NCBI GenBank assembly: GCA_012845835.1 | Contig: JABAKD010000023.1 | Location: 6,357,647 to 6,421,646, forward strand | Reading direction: 5' to 3' | Length of the DNA: 64,000 nt | DNA from: Undaria pinnatifida | Taxonomy: Eukaryota; Sar; Phaeophyceae; Laminariales; Alariaceae | Shown here: positions 10,885 through 22,600 of the stretch, in pieces | How positions within the stretch are numbered: position 1 is the stretch's first letter | Layout: every line of letters begins with the position of its first letter | Position numbers and translations under genes: made by a program | The notes under the pieces: generated by a model | What the model saw: the letters and a program-made list of their open reading frames with translations, nothing else | Told to the model about the DNA's origin: nothing | The model's database searches: none

Positions 10885-11135
10885 ATTCGATAGCACTTTG
10901 AGGAATAGGGTCGCCACTCGGTAAGATACTGTTTGCTGTAGAATTTTGAACTGGCCGCGCATCCATCTTATTATGATGCTGTGTACGAGGTATGGTTTTT
11001 GTATCACCTTGAGGAACAGGGTCGCCACCTGATAAGATACTGCTTGCTGTAGAATTCTGAACTGGCCGCGCATCTATCTTATGATGTTGATGCTGTGTAC
11101 CAGGTATGGTTTTGTATGCACTGGCAAGAGTGTGT
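10885..11135. repeat. 111-bp tandem repeat, about 2.3 units
   Basis: GAGGAA(T/C)AGGGTCGCCAC recurs at 10900 and 11011, a period of 111 bp. Each unit continues with (G/A)TAAGATACTG, TTGCTGTAGAATT and GAACTGGCCGCGCATC. A partial third unit starts at about 11095. Since 111 is 37 codons, a minus-strand frame stays open through both units (MRGQF(R/K)ILQQ(A/T)VSY repeated), but it is only 69 codons and unrecognised. Confidence 0.8.
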
Positions 11136-11374
11136 CATGCAACGTGAATAACTTCATCCGCATCATCGACACGGACATCGAAAGTTGGTTGCCGGTGGCC
11201 TAGAGAAGGCCGCCAACCAATTTAAAAGGCCCAGAAATAATGCTTGCAATCAAAACGGAATTCCGATGCCAACGGTCTATTCGAAATGTTATAGTAAACC
11301 CTACAACAGCTCGAACGGGCGGGCATGAATCACGTTCTAATGCTGGTGTTACTACTACAACAGTTGACAGATCG
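11136..11374. other. Unassigned sequence
   Basis: No gene or repeat recognised. Confidence 0.25.
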
Positions 11375-11445
11375 TTCGTTGTTGTTCTCACATAAATTCG
11401 CGTAATGATCAAGGCCGTGGCCACGGGAAAGGCCCCACCAGTGAT
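11375..11445 (-). mobile_element. AAC-tail element, strongly diverged fragment
   Basis: GTTGTTCTCACATAAATTCG, then GCCGTGGCCACGGGAAAGGC, follows the order of the better copies (GTTGTTCTCACATTAACTCG, CCGTGGTCACAGGACAGGC). Only this 3' part is visible. Confidence 0.5.
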
Positions 11446-11469
11446 TCATGTCGGTGTGTTGTAGTAGGT

Positions 11470-11733
11470 TACCAAAGCTACGATGGGGTTGGTAGCCACA
11501 TTTTTCACCACCACCGAGTTTTTACCACTCGCTCGAGTGACTGCTCCTCACCACGTGCAAAAACATACCTGGTACCTGGTGTGTTATTGGGCGTTTTTTT
11601 TGGCGCAGCATAGCTTACCATTTTATTGCGCATTCCTGTCGCAAGATATTACTTCTACAACAACAGCACGAAGGTTTAGTTCAAACGGCAAAGGAACAGG
11701 GGCGTCACACTCGCTGGAGTAGTAGTAGCTTTA
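11470..11733. mobile_element. AGGCTACGG-family MITE, diverged copy
   Basis: The left end ACCAAAGCTACGATGGGG leads to CACTCGCTCGAGTGACTG and, internally, TTTGGCGCAGCATAGCTTACC. The right arm has GGAACAGGGGCGTCACACTC and ends AGTAGTAGCTTT. Order and orientation match 45686-45947. Confidence 0.5.
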
Positions 11734-12408
11734 AAATCTCACGTGGGTCGGACTTGTGTGTTTATTTGCAAACAAACATTAAGTATATTTTTACGGAGTC
11801 CGCGGCCACTGGACACGCTCCAGTCATTCTGGAACGGAATAAAACCTCAGGGAACAGAGTTTTCGGAAAAATGGGAACAGAGCCTAAAATGAGAACGAAC
11901 GGACGTTTTTTTTTCAGAAAGCAAACCAATTGTGTACAACTCCAAAAAATAAAAAATAAAAACAGTCCTGAGGGGCTGTACAGCAGCCTTCGAATAAGCT
12001 GTCGCTCAGGCTTGAGTCCTCGACATCGCCACGGTAGCCATATGGTCTTCTAGTGGTTACTCTATATTATTACTATCAATATCGTCGGAATCTACCGTGG
12101 GTCGGACGCTGAGTATATTCGCAAAATCTAACAACAGTGGTAAACGAAGTCAACTGCTGAGAGCGCCTAACAGCGCCGCGGGTAGGCACAATTCGATCAG
12201 GAGAGTCGACGAGAGAAGATATAGCTGGGTATAGAGGAATCCTCTGAAATGCGCGCGAGCCCACCACCAGCAGATCAATTGCAACCAAAAAAAAATGTAT
12301 GAGAAAAAGAGTCAGTGCTATGTGTCACCACGGAGGACTTGACTATTTTTACTTCTGGTCCAATTACGTTCCTCGATATAATTAGAAACGGTTACTTACT
12401 AGTCTAAA
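11734..12408. other. Unassigned sequence
   Basis: No gene recognised. An open frame of 99 codons at 11754-12053 is composition-biased and unrecognised. Confidence 0.3.
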
Positions 12409-12410
12409 TA

Positions 12411-13570
12411 GAGTGTTTGCGAAAATACGTTTCTAAAAATTTACTTGCCTTCCGCTAAAAAAAGTAAATTGCCTTCCCACCGAGTTTTTGGTGTGTTTGC
12501 GCTAGCGGTAAACAAAATCCTGCAGGCGACGCCTCCGAAATTTAGAAGGGAAACGGGGATGTGCGCGATTGTAATATACGTACGAGTACAGCAGCAGCAG
12601 TGCGAGTTACTGCTCTATAGTACTATACGATACGAGTACTCGTTGTACGTACTCCAGTCTCGAGCCTCTCGTTTCAGGTGCAGCAGTAGTACCTGGAACA
12701 CGGTACATGCAAGCACCCAACAGACTACAAATTAGAGGTATAGCGGTCTGTCTCGCGCGTAAAAACACGTTGTGAGCAGGGACTACCTCATTACACGTGC
12801 TACAAGCAGAGCAACGCCTTCCTCATGCGACGGAAGGGAAGGCGAAGCGCAGTTTCCCCATGGAACGTGGACCTGTTATTGCGAAGCACCACCCTGCGAA
12901 GAATCTGCACGCAGCGGTTTAGGGCAGAGGAGTTTCCGCTCCTCTGCCCTAAACCAAAAGTCATGCCACGCTTCAGTCGCGGTGATGTTGGAGAAGCGCG
13001 GTGGCTGCTGTCGCACAGATGGACCGATACGAGTCCTATCTTGCCAGATGCGGCACACGATAGCCGCAATCAAGGCGCGTGGTGTCGCTCTCTGCGTTGA
13101 GGCTCCTCTCCGCGTGCGTGCGTTCGACTCCGCCAGCTGCGAGAAGTTCACCACAGCTTGCAGCAAGCGCTGAACCCTTGGTCACGGACGCAGAGGGCAG
13201 CAACAGACGGTTCATCACCGGCCTGCTGCATATCTCTGATGTTACGCCTGTGCGTCGTGCTCAGGGTACTACCCTCTCCATCCTCCGTGCGTTCGTTGCT
13301 TTTACTGCTGCTGTGCAAACAGCGGTGCTTGTCCTGTTTGTCCCGTGGTTGGGGCGCTATAGACCCTTGCAGAGGCGTTCTGCCTCGGACAAATGCTCGG
13401 TGTATTGTAGGCCAATGAAACAGAGAGACAAAATTTACCGTAACTTTTCATCAAAACCTACCTTCGACAAAGTACATTTTTGCCTTTTTTCCAAAAATTT
13501 ACCGCAAATATTGCCTTCGGGACAATTTTTGAAAAAGTAAATTTCTAGAAACGTACTTTCGCAAACACTC
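12411..13570. mobile_element. TIR element flanked by TA, GAGTGTTTGCG family (1160 bp)
   Basis: The left end begins GAGTGTTTGCGAAAATACGT; the right end, read inverted, begins GAGTGTTTGCGAAAGTACGT. The terminal repeats agree over 36 bp with two mismatches. Both ends abut TA (12409-12410 and 13571-13572), the target duplication typical of Tc1/mariner-type transposition. No transposase is visible in the interior; open frames at 12772-13173 and 13079-13540 (+) and 12876-13166 (-) have no DDE-type motifs. It is probably non-autonomous or carries captured sequence. Confidence 0.7.
12916..12955. repeat. Perfect 17-bp hairpin inside the TA-flanked element
   Basis: The arm GGTTTAGGGCAGAGGAG at 12916-12932 is followed by the loop TTTCCG and the exact complement at 12939-12955. 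It would form a strong stem-loop in RNA or extruded DNA. It is not followed by a T run, so I do not call it a terminator. Confidence 0.85.
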
Positions 13571-13699
13571 TAATACTACGTTTTAATTTTCCGTCAGAAT
13601 TTCCTGTTGCGTGCGCAGCGTGTATCCTTGGGGCCGTGGTACGACTTGCCCAACGTCCATGTGGTTATAGCCATGGCCCAGGATACGGAAAGGGGGAGG

Positions 13700-13985
13700 T
13701 ACCCTGACGCGTGCTACGAGAGTAGAGGTTCACCACTGACTTTCTGAGGTTTCAGATTTTCGGAGCTTAGACCTCCTCTCTCAACCCGAAACCTGTTGTT
13801 GTGGATAAATAAAAAAAACTCTACTGGATAAAAAATACCATGGCCTAGGTACACAACACGAATCATGAAACATATACGACCTGTTTATTAATATTTCCGA
13901 CGATACTGGGTTAAGGAGCCCCGTCGTTCAGAAACCGTTTCAGACCAAAAAATTGCCACCTCTATCGTAAAATGCGTGTCCCCTC
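13700..13985. mobile_element. CTACGATAG-family inverted-repeat element
   Basis: The left end is ACGCGTGCTACGAGAGTAGA with CACTGACTTTCTGAGG. The right end has GGGTTAAGGAGCCCCGTCG, TTCAGAAACCGTTTCAGACC and CACCTCTATCGTAAAATGCG. Ends are inverted copies, overall about 285 bp, with no coding interior. Confidence 0.55.
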
Positions 13986-13989
13986 GTTT

Positions 13990-14275
13990 CTCCTGCCTGC
14001 CGGGTGTGATCCACTCGCACGAACGAGTGACTCTGTACGTAACTTTGTACAAAACACTTTATCTAGGCGATTGTTGTGGCGCAGAATATCTAACCAAGCG
14101 GTCAATTTCGAGTCCACGTCGTGAACGTCTAAAAGCAACGAAGAAAGCTTTATGCCACAGAGAAACAGGAGCGCCAAACTCGCACGAGCGACCTTAACTC
14201 AGTGGCCCCGTGCCACGTAGTAAACGAAAAGGGCAGCAAAGTTACGCCACCTGCTGTAGCTTTGGTCGCTTTGGT
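13990..14275. mobile_element. AGGCTACGG-family MITE, decayed copy
   Basis: Contains CCACTCGCACGAACGAGTGA, CTCTGTACGTAACTTTG and TGGCGCAGAATATCTAACC, then a right end CTGCTGTAGCTTTGGTCGC, in the same order as 45686-45947. The left terminus is obscured by the neighbouring element. Confidence 0.4.
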
Positions 14276-14504
14276 TGAAAGTATGCGACGCCCTATTAGA
14301 ATCTTGGGTGAATCGTTTAGTTCCGTATTTATTCGGATATTCGTTTGGGGGGGTTTGGGAGGTACTTGTCGGCAAGACTGAGGCTGGAGACGTATTATTG
14401 TACTTGTTTGCAGCGCCTTAATAGCATTTCAAGATGTTGTTGAGTCGGTGTTGCTCGAAAGCACTCATCGTGATAAATATACCGTTACAGCTATAATATT
14501 ATTT
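14276..14504. other. Unassigned sequence
   Basis: No gene or repeat recognised. Confidence 0.25.
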
Positions 14505-14605
14505 TGAAAAATGAAAATACACTCCAGCTGTGAGATCGAAGATTTTATCGAAACTCATCTTTGCAAGCTGCGTGTGATACTCCGATCGAGCGCACATGTC
14601 GACAA
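14505..14605 (-). mobile_element. AGB retroposon, copy 3 (about 100 bp of module A)
   Basis: AATGAAAATACACTCCAGCT, GAGATCGAAGATTTTATCG, GCAAGCTGCGTGTGATACTC and CGATCGAGCGC match the constant end of the family. The match stops abruptly at about 14600, an extreme 5' truncation. Confidence 0.7.
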
Positions 14606-15399
14606 CAACAGTCCACCATAGAGAGCTCGAGATGCGGACAAAATATGACATCAGGTATACATTTATTTGAAGGTCATTCTTCAAGCAACCCTGTTCGGAA
14701 ACGTGTTCATATATGATCGCTGTTGAACGCTTACGCTGCTTACATGTGCGGATGTACCAATGCTCGTGGAAGAGAGCATCTAGCTGTACAATATATTGCA
14801 CTACCACCAAAAACACACAAGAGCCAGCACCTGATTGTCAAATGCCAACATATAAACCGCGCGGGTCGTACCGTTTTCCCCCATACGCTCGCACACACAT
14901 ACATGAGTGAGCTGTACCTTGTTGTCACAGACTCCCCTCGGCCACATAAAATTGCACTAGTATTCTATCGAAGCCGGGGTCGTATCCTTGTCATCACAGA
15001 ATGCCTCCGCAAGGAAACCTTCCACTCCACCAAGCCTCGAAACACATATCAATAATGCATCCGTATGTACTATGAAACCCAAACATCTGCAGATAGATCA
15101 GTATATGAAACCAAAGCACCGCGAACAACGTCCCTACTCGGTGCAAGATACGGTAGGTCTCAAACAACTTAGCGCAGATGGCCAAGTATAACGACGCATC
15201 CCAAATTCCACCAAAAAGGCTTCGTGTTGCCAGGGTAAAACGGCAACACCAAACTCCACCGTCGATACTTGCCAACGTAACACGACAACCTGAAAAAAAC
15301 ATTTTGTTGCCAGGAAGACCAACCCTAAGGTTATATTGTAACTAGAGCTGTTGGAGTGAAACGTCGTTACAACCGATGTCTTCTGTCACTGTTGAGCTT
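14606..15399. other. Unassigned sequence
   Basis: Open frames at 14723-15055 (+) and 14994-15302 (-) are unrecognised. No repeats seen except short CCAAC-rich text near 15200-15320. Confidence 0.3.
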
Positions 15400-16085
15400 G
15401 TCAACACACATAAGTGTATATGATCATTCATCACGATAATACGCCCCCTTCTTCCCCACCACACGCACCATCGCCTAGACCTAGCACCACACGTATAACA
15501 AACACCTAGATCTATGCGACGTAAAGCCCTGCCTCCCCCCCCCCCTCGCCCCCAACTCCCCCCCCCCCCCTCCCCCACCCCCCACCTCCTCACCCCCCCA
15601 CCCCACCCCCACCCCCTCGAACACTCCGCCCTCTACTGACTGGTTGTACGACTTACAAAACATACATGATACACTGGTGCAATAATTCCAAATCCGTCAG
15701 ATTTAACCCGTGAAGGATATTTAGTTTCCACGCACTAATTGAGCTGCCCCCTCCCCGCCCCCCCCTCCCGTCCCATCCCCCACCGCCGCTCCCTTTTGAT
15801 CAAAACTAGGCCCCCACGACCTTCAAAACTCCGCCATCCTTTCACAGGTTATTTGACTTACTGGATTCACTTGATAAACGGATGCATTTCCTTTTACAGC
15901 TGTCAGACTTTGTCCCCCTCAGAAACGGGTTTTATGGTTTCTGCGCACAGACTGACTAACATCACCCTGTTGACCCTGATAACTACACTGTATCTGCAAC
16001 GGGAGTCGCCGACCTTTATCCTTAACGCGGACACACAACCCGTAATACGCGCGATCAGGATATCACACACAGCTGAAATAGAGTG
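15400..16085 (+). mobile_element. AGB retroposon, copy 4 (modules G and A, sense on plus)
   Basis: Reads as the reverse complement of copy 1: CACCATCGCCTAGACCTAGC, C-rich tracts at 15534-15615, CTCGAACACTCCGCCC, GTTTCCACGCACTAATTGAG, TTTTGATCAAAACTAGGCCC, CAGACTGACTAACATCACCC and GTCGCCGACC, ending near CACACACAGCTGAAATAGAG. Open frames across it (such as 15739-16212) are by-products of repeat composition. Confidence 0.75.
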
Positions 16086-18069
16086 CCAGTATAATAGCTG
16101 GCAATATATTCGGTTAGATAGCCCCGCAGAGTTATGGTCTATTGATCACACAAGAAAATTCCCTCAAAAGGAATATATATTCAGAGTGGAGCGGATGACC
16201 CATACAATCTAGCTAGCTTATACCACAAGAGCGTTCTCGGTAATGGAGCGTTCCTCCTTTGGACAATATAGATAGAAGTAAGCGCGTCAAGCGCTCATGT
16301 GAATATGGAACATCTAAGAGAACGTTCCTTGTACGTTCCATAGGTAAAGGTCCAGAAGAGAGCTCAGCAGCAATGCTGGGGTGAATCGATCTCTGTGATC
16401 CTCGCCCCACACCCATGCTCTCACTCCTTCTCCTTTCCTGTCTCCTCGAGCTCCTCGTAGCTCAACACCAATAATAAGAAATCTGCAAAGAAGAACCTGT
16501 GCTGCCTCCAAGCAAAGCTGACACCCCTGCGTCCCTTCCCTCACACCTTCCGACACCACGACGACTCTTTTACAAATGGCGTCGTCGACGGACCATGTTT
16601 TTTTTGGGTCGTTGGTTTGAGCCCAACATCCACCATTATAACCTTTTTCAGACTTTCCCCGTGTCGAACTTAAAATTACTCTCCCCGGTATCCCAAGGCA
16701 ATGAAACCGCTTGGATGCTGACAGGTCCGCCCGTATATCCGGCCGACCATCTATCCCGCCGTTTAAGCGGTGGAGAGTGTTAAAAGGCTTAGTTTTGGTA
16801 AAATAATGGTTAACTTTTTGTAAGTGGTCAAACGGACTAATACTCCACTAATACCTTAACAAACGGCGTCCTTGAATTGACGACGTTTGAGCTTCAAGCT
16901 TTGAACGGCAGCCCCGCATCTTCTCGGCTTGTTGTTATCCTATAATGTGAGCCACCACATAGATGGCGAGAGACAGGGCAGGTACGGGTCAATTTTTGTT
17001 TTGTTTTGGGTTCTCTGTCCTGTCTCTTTCCTCTCTTTGTACATCGAACCTCCGTGTGTCTACCACATAGATAGGTCATAGAGTAAAGACTCGAGTACAA
17101 GCAATTGAGTGCTGTCGGCGGTCGTCTGTTTTCTCTCTCGTACTCCCCCCCCAGGTATATCACTGGTATAGTGCTACAGACGATATCCTTTGTTTCCTTT
17201 GCTTGACACCAAGCGTGTAGTCCATCACAAGCACATACAAGTCCTACGGTGCGGGATGTCTCCTGGACGCTTTCGTGTCACCGTACTCTTGCTGTACTAC
17301 GCCCCTCACCCTGCAAGCGTTATACCATCCCCAAGACACACCTGTATGTACACGAACGATCAAATCCTTGTGACCCCACAAGGACCACGTGACTAAAGGA
17401 GAGGTCTCTATTGTGTTCCCCACCGATTGAGGTATAGATCTTCATTTGCAGAAGATACGAAGACACAAGGTGCCACGGAGGTACCCCGTCCAGTTTTCGA
17501 AACTCTTGTTCGTTTGTTTTTTCTGAGCGCATATGCAGATGGTGGTGCTTAAGCCAGCATTTATACGGCGTGTGAATGGCATCAGGTACTACGTACCAGG
17601 TATCATTTATATTTTTTGCTTGCGTACCTTTCGTGAGACAGCGGCTAATAAACAATTTGCGTACCTCGTACACAGTAGTAGTGGTACTTACACAAGTATT
17701 GGTTGACACGTACCTTACGGGCGTGGCACACCCCCATAGAAATGTTGCAGACCTCCTCACCAGGTTTGGTGTTGTACCGAGTCTGACTCCCAGGGCTTGA
17801 GGCCTGCATGTATGTAAGGTTGCGTCTTGTACTGATACTCCCAGTAGTACCCCGTTTCCACCGCCATCCCAAAGGCGTTTTGGCCTGTCCCTCATTAGTT
17901 TGTTCTTTAGTTTCCATGCATTTCCCTTTTTTGCTTTATTAATAGGTATTTTGCTTGCTTGTTTCTTGCTTGGTTAAGAAGCACGTACAAGTAACTGTGC
18001 TGCTGAAAATTTGTCCTAGGGAATCGCTAGTGTTTTTTTTTCTGCAAATGTTTTGTTTTGTTTTTGTAC
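16086..18069. other. Unassigned sequence
   Basis: The longest open frame is 191 codons at 17320-17895 (-). It has no motif I recognise and average composition, so I do not call it a gene. CCACATAGAT..GAG occurs twice (about 16952 and 17060). No element ends are visible. Confidence 0.3.
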
Positions 18070-18910
18070 ACTGGTGTCGTACGTACATCTCTCCAGTTAT
18101 AAGACATACACGGGCCCTGCACTGCTATGGCCAAATTACCGTTGTCCGGTGTGCAATTCTTCCAGCTTTAAGACATACAGGGCTCTTTGTTGCCATTTGT
18201 CTCTATGCTGCTGTTTAGGGTACACTTCGTACATTTTGGTCATGTTTCGCATCTACGCTGTACAAATTTGACAAAATACTGCTGTAGTACGTGAATCTCG
18301 CCAGCCTTCTGTCATGCACAGGCTTTATGCTGCCTTAATTTGTCAGGGTGCTAGAGTCATATGTGAATTCCGTCGGTTTGTCTCACGCACGGCCCCTATG
18401 CTGCTCACATGAACCGAAAAGCAGAGTAACCGTGCCTCTCACCAGTTTCATGCCATATATGGGCTCTATAATGCCGATATGCTTCTGCTGTGAGAACATT
18501 TAGCCAGTTTATTTGTCGTGCCGGAGCTCTACGCTGTCCAATATTGGATTATCCCCCCCCCCCCCCCCCCCCTGTTGCTACTTCAACGCATTTTCCGCCT
18601 CAGTTTCGCGATAACGCAGGGTCTATGCTGCTCAAAATTCCAACGTTGCTGCGCGCAAGCTTGAAAATCAGCACCTGTTTTTTTTTTAATTTTACTTAGT
18701 CTGTACATTTTTTTCATGGTTTGAAGGCATTCACTTCTGCTGTCAATCGCTTGACAATAATTTGTCGAGCAGCCACGGGAAATGCCCCCTCCGTTTATCT
18801 GCCATATTGACACTCGTTTGGCATGTCTCAATTAATTTTGACGTGCCCCCCGTGTTTTTTTTTGTTCGTGCCGAAAATTAAAAGTAGTACCGCTATGCTG
18901 CATGCACGTA
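18070..18910. repeat. Degenerate satellite of about 69 bp, at least nine units
   Basis: A core of the type GGGCTCTATGCTGC recurs near 18113, 18180, 18249, 18322, 18391, 18461, 18524, 18619 and 18890. It is usually preceded by TTCTCCAGTTTTAAGACATAC-like text and followed by AAATT and GCTG. The spacing is 63-73 bp where units are contiguous. A run of 20 C (18553-18572) interrupts one unit. Units are old and diverged, with no supported reading frame. Confidence 0.6.
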
Positions 18911-19600
18911 TTGCCTTCATTATGCTGGCGCGCATCTCGGCGTGCAAAAATGATCATGCAACCATGACCTCCTTGTCACGAGCAGCAACACGCGCTGAAA
19001 AAAATGCCGACTTACGCAACTGACAACGATTGCTTTGTCACGGTGCATCAATCTTTTGGGGATTTCGACCCCAGAATGTTCGAACGACGGTATATACCCG
19101 TCGAGCATCTCACTATATGATATCGGTAGGATGATAACTATTTTTAGAATCCTCTCACGGTTCACTGTGTTCCGTTTTAAAAATCTCTGCGAGGGTGAAG
19201 ATTCAACGTGCCACGATCCTCGTCTACACGCGTAATACCCCAAGCGTGTTTGAGGCACTTTTATGAGGCTTTCGTTTTTTCTGTTATGCGCCCCCAACCT
19301 GATGCAACGTCGGAATGGCCCAAACTGTATTAGGATCATGCTTGAGCAAAAATAGTGTTAGGTAAAACAGCAGCCCATGTGCGTCGCGCTCCGAGTGCCA
19401 CATATTACGCGTGTTACACGGACCCCCCCGGTAATTTTAAAACAGCGCACCCCAGAAGTACACCGTCATTTTAAGGTCAGAACTTTTGTTTTGGAAAACC
19501 TCAAATGTAGCTTACGTTGTCGACGGGTACAAGAGGTACACACATTTTCCGTGTTGTAAGGTCTGTATTTGTTTTGTTTTCGACTGGATAAATCAGGGGT
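18911..19600. other. Unassigned sequence
   Basis: An open frame of 139 codons at 18920-19339 (-) is unrecognised. No repeats seen. Confidence 0.3.
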
Positions 19601-22600
19601 TCTAACAATCTCCCGAGCACCACGCTTTTCCGCCGGGAATGTCCAAAATCGTCCACCACCCTCTGGTCGTCTTGGTGACGCTCGATAACTAGTTGTACTC
19701 CAGTTCACTTCTCTACTCCGGTGCGTGCGATACCAAGTCTCCTCATTCCCTATCCATTCCGGACCACCATTGACCCCACCCCCAATCCTCGCGGTAAACC
19801 CTGCACCAACCAGAACCCAACCCCTCAAACCTCACAATGAACAGTGTGTTTCGCATTCTTCATTCGCGTTCTTCTTCTGATATGGGTACAGTTACGGTGA
19901 AAGTCATTGCCATTTTGTTCAATAAAACCCAAAAAACCCGGAGCCCATTTTCGCGGTCGGAGGCGTTGACAGCATTTCCACCACCGGCACTGACCCCGAC
20001 CTATTCAGACACACCGGATCCCTCGACGTTTATTACGGCCACCTTACACGCCGAGACCAGGAGGACAGCTCCATTAACGAGAGGCGCCCACCTGGTGCGA
20101 CTGCGATTTTTGTGAAGCACCTGAGGATGATAAAAGGATTATTTTTTTTCCGTGGGGGATTGCAACGCCGCCGCATGTACAGCGACAACTGCGACAGGGT
20201 GTGTCGCCGCAACGGCGTGCATTAGGCCAGTGCCGCAGTGGTTACCGCATATTATGCCACCGCGACTACAGCCCCCAAAAACGCCACGCGCACCCCCCCC
20301 CCCACATCACGTATCGCTCGGGTCAAGACCACCGTTCTTCTCCGACTATCACCTACACCACCATTCATCTCCGCCTACCACCTACATCACCGATATTGAC
20401 CGCAGTAACGGTGACAGCAAAGTCGTCCAAAGACGCAGATGCCATCCTCTCCGTAGTGGCCGCGACGGCGGTCGCGACCACCCGAATTGTGACGCCTACG
20501 ACGCCTGCGTCTCTTTCACAAACCCAAAAAAGAGGTGGATCGCAACCACCACTCTTTGCGATACCGGACACAACCTACGACGAGCATCATTTTCAACAAC
20601 CTGGCCACCGAGTACAGCTCCGCTGGCTTTCCGGCGTTCTCCCTAAAGTCTGCATCGTGCCGGCGGCACTCTCCCACTTTAGCAACACCGCTACGCCGCT
20701 GGTGTGCTCAACCCTTGATTTGGGCATACTTGAGGATGTTGGGTGTTCACTATCGGTATTTGCGGAAACGTGCGGACCGTAAACCCGGCGCTATCACCCG
20801 GCAATAATCCGCGATTGTTGGTTAGCGACAACCAATTATGCTCGTTATAGATGCCGTGGCACTTATGTTTGGGTTGAATACGCCATGATCTCGCTCTTTT
20901 TCGCCCGGGCAACTGCTGCGATAACGACGGCAACATCGACAGCAACACCGTGGCTGCCCGGAAACCATTACGGTACAAAACCTTGGACGCTACACGCTGA
21001 TTTACGTATACAGCACTACCAGCGCCAGGCCATCTAATTGCGGGACGAGGTTCCAGCTTTAACTTTGAAATAACTAGATTCACCCACGCCGCCGCCCCCC
21101 AACAATCTACCCCCCCCCTCCGTCCAGCACCATACGTGTTATATCGCTTGTCCAAGCCTGATCCCCTTGTTCCAGCGATGGTGTTGAGATTTGGGTGCGA
21201 GTTGGCCGAAACGTCGAGCTTAACCGGGAGGCTCCACTCGACGTCTTCCACCGATTCGCAACGCTACTTGCCGACGACTACGGCCACCAGCGGTTCCGGA
21301 CTACAACACCAAACTTCTGCTTCCACGTCCGGGCCCTCGCATCCCGAGGCCGCCTCGCCTATTCATCGGCGGCTCCACCCGCGCTCGTCCTACCTGGTAG
21401 AACGTACGCGTTTTTCAAGTGCCAGCGGTGGGCTCTCAAACGACGGGTTCCCACTTGCTGCCACGGTGTTGACAGCACCACTGCCTCCCCAAGGGACAGT
21501 CCTGTCGTGACGACGGAAGACTCGCGATCATAGTTGGCCAGATATGCCCTGAGCACCCTGCCACGTCTTCCTCGCAACCCTCTGGATTGCGTGTACACGA
21601 ACCACAGGTACAGTATATCCTAGCGAGTTTAATCGTGCTCATCCAACGCCGCTTAGAGACAGGACCCCCAGGGTATCGTTGCCCCGCTCCTTTTAACGCC
21701 ACCCACGGAGACTCTCCCAGAGCCTCGGTGATACAATACCGAGGCTCCCTTTGCGATCACGTGAACCCAGTCGGCTCTCTTCTCTAGATCAGCCAGCTGC
21801 ACCCTCGCAATCGCCCCGCGACAGTCCTACAGACAGCCGCAGTTGACCACTGCTTGGCGGCTCACCGCAGCTAGCCTACATCGAACTTCCTTTTTTGGGA
21901 TGTTCAACCTTTAGCAGTGCCGCCCGTTTGGATTCTTCTCCTGCGGGCTTTCCTTATCACCGTCTGGAGTAGTTTCGGACATCGCCCGAGACCGATATTT
22001 CGAGCGACACCACGACCCCGCAGCCCACCCGGCTTCGGCCAAGTATCGGAACCGTTTCTACGACCAACCATTGACATTGGTTCCGAGGCTGAAAAGCGCC
22101 GTAGCTCCTCTTTTATTACCTACCTGGGACAATGGTTTCGAGGCCGACAAACGCCGGGAAATTTTGCCTACCACCACTCAACGACCCTCGACATCTACCA
22201 CCGCCCTCACAGTTCGAATTTCCAGCTTCGGCAACAATACACCCGAGACTGGAAATCCCATCCATAGGCAAAAGCAACAACCGCTTTATTCGGTTGGCAT
22301 CCGCCTTCCCCTCCTAGCCCGCCGCGTGGCAACCGAGTCATCCCTTTTCGGTCTCGGCATTTCTCACTGAACCCTCCAACTACCGACCTCGTTCCGACCC
22401 TTTCCAACGCAACAAAACAACGCTGCCGCGCCCCCCCCTCCAACGCGGTCGAATCCCACGGAGCGCCTCTGTCCCGGCCCCCTTCATTGCCATTCAGGCG
22501 CATCTGCCGAATCCCCCACGCCCATATCCCCCCCGACGTGTTACTAAAGAGCCGCCTTGCTCCGGTCTTCGCTGACCCCGCCCATACCACGGCCCATCGC

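Noticed and set aside
15739-16212. 157-codon protein
   Set aside because: It lies inside AGB copy 4. Equivalent positions in other copies have stops and the family shows no conserved frame.
17320-17895. 191-codon minus-strand gene
   Set aside because: No motif, no compositional signal and no neighbouring exon or signal. Length alone is weak evidence in 64 kb scanned in six frames.
18053-18271. C2H2-type zinc finger (YRCPVCNSSSFKTYRALCCH)
   Set aside because: The spacing is one residue off, the final histidine is missing, and the peptide comes from a degenerate non-coding satellite whose other units have stops in this frame.
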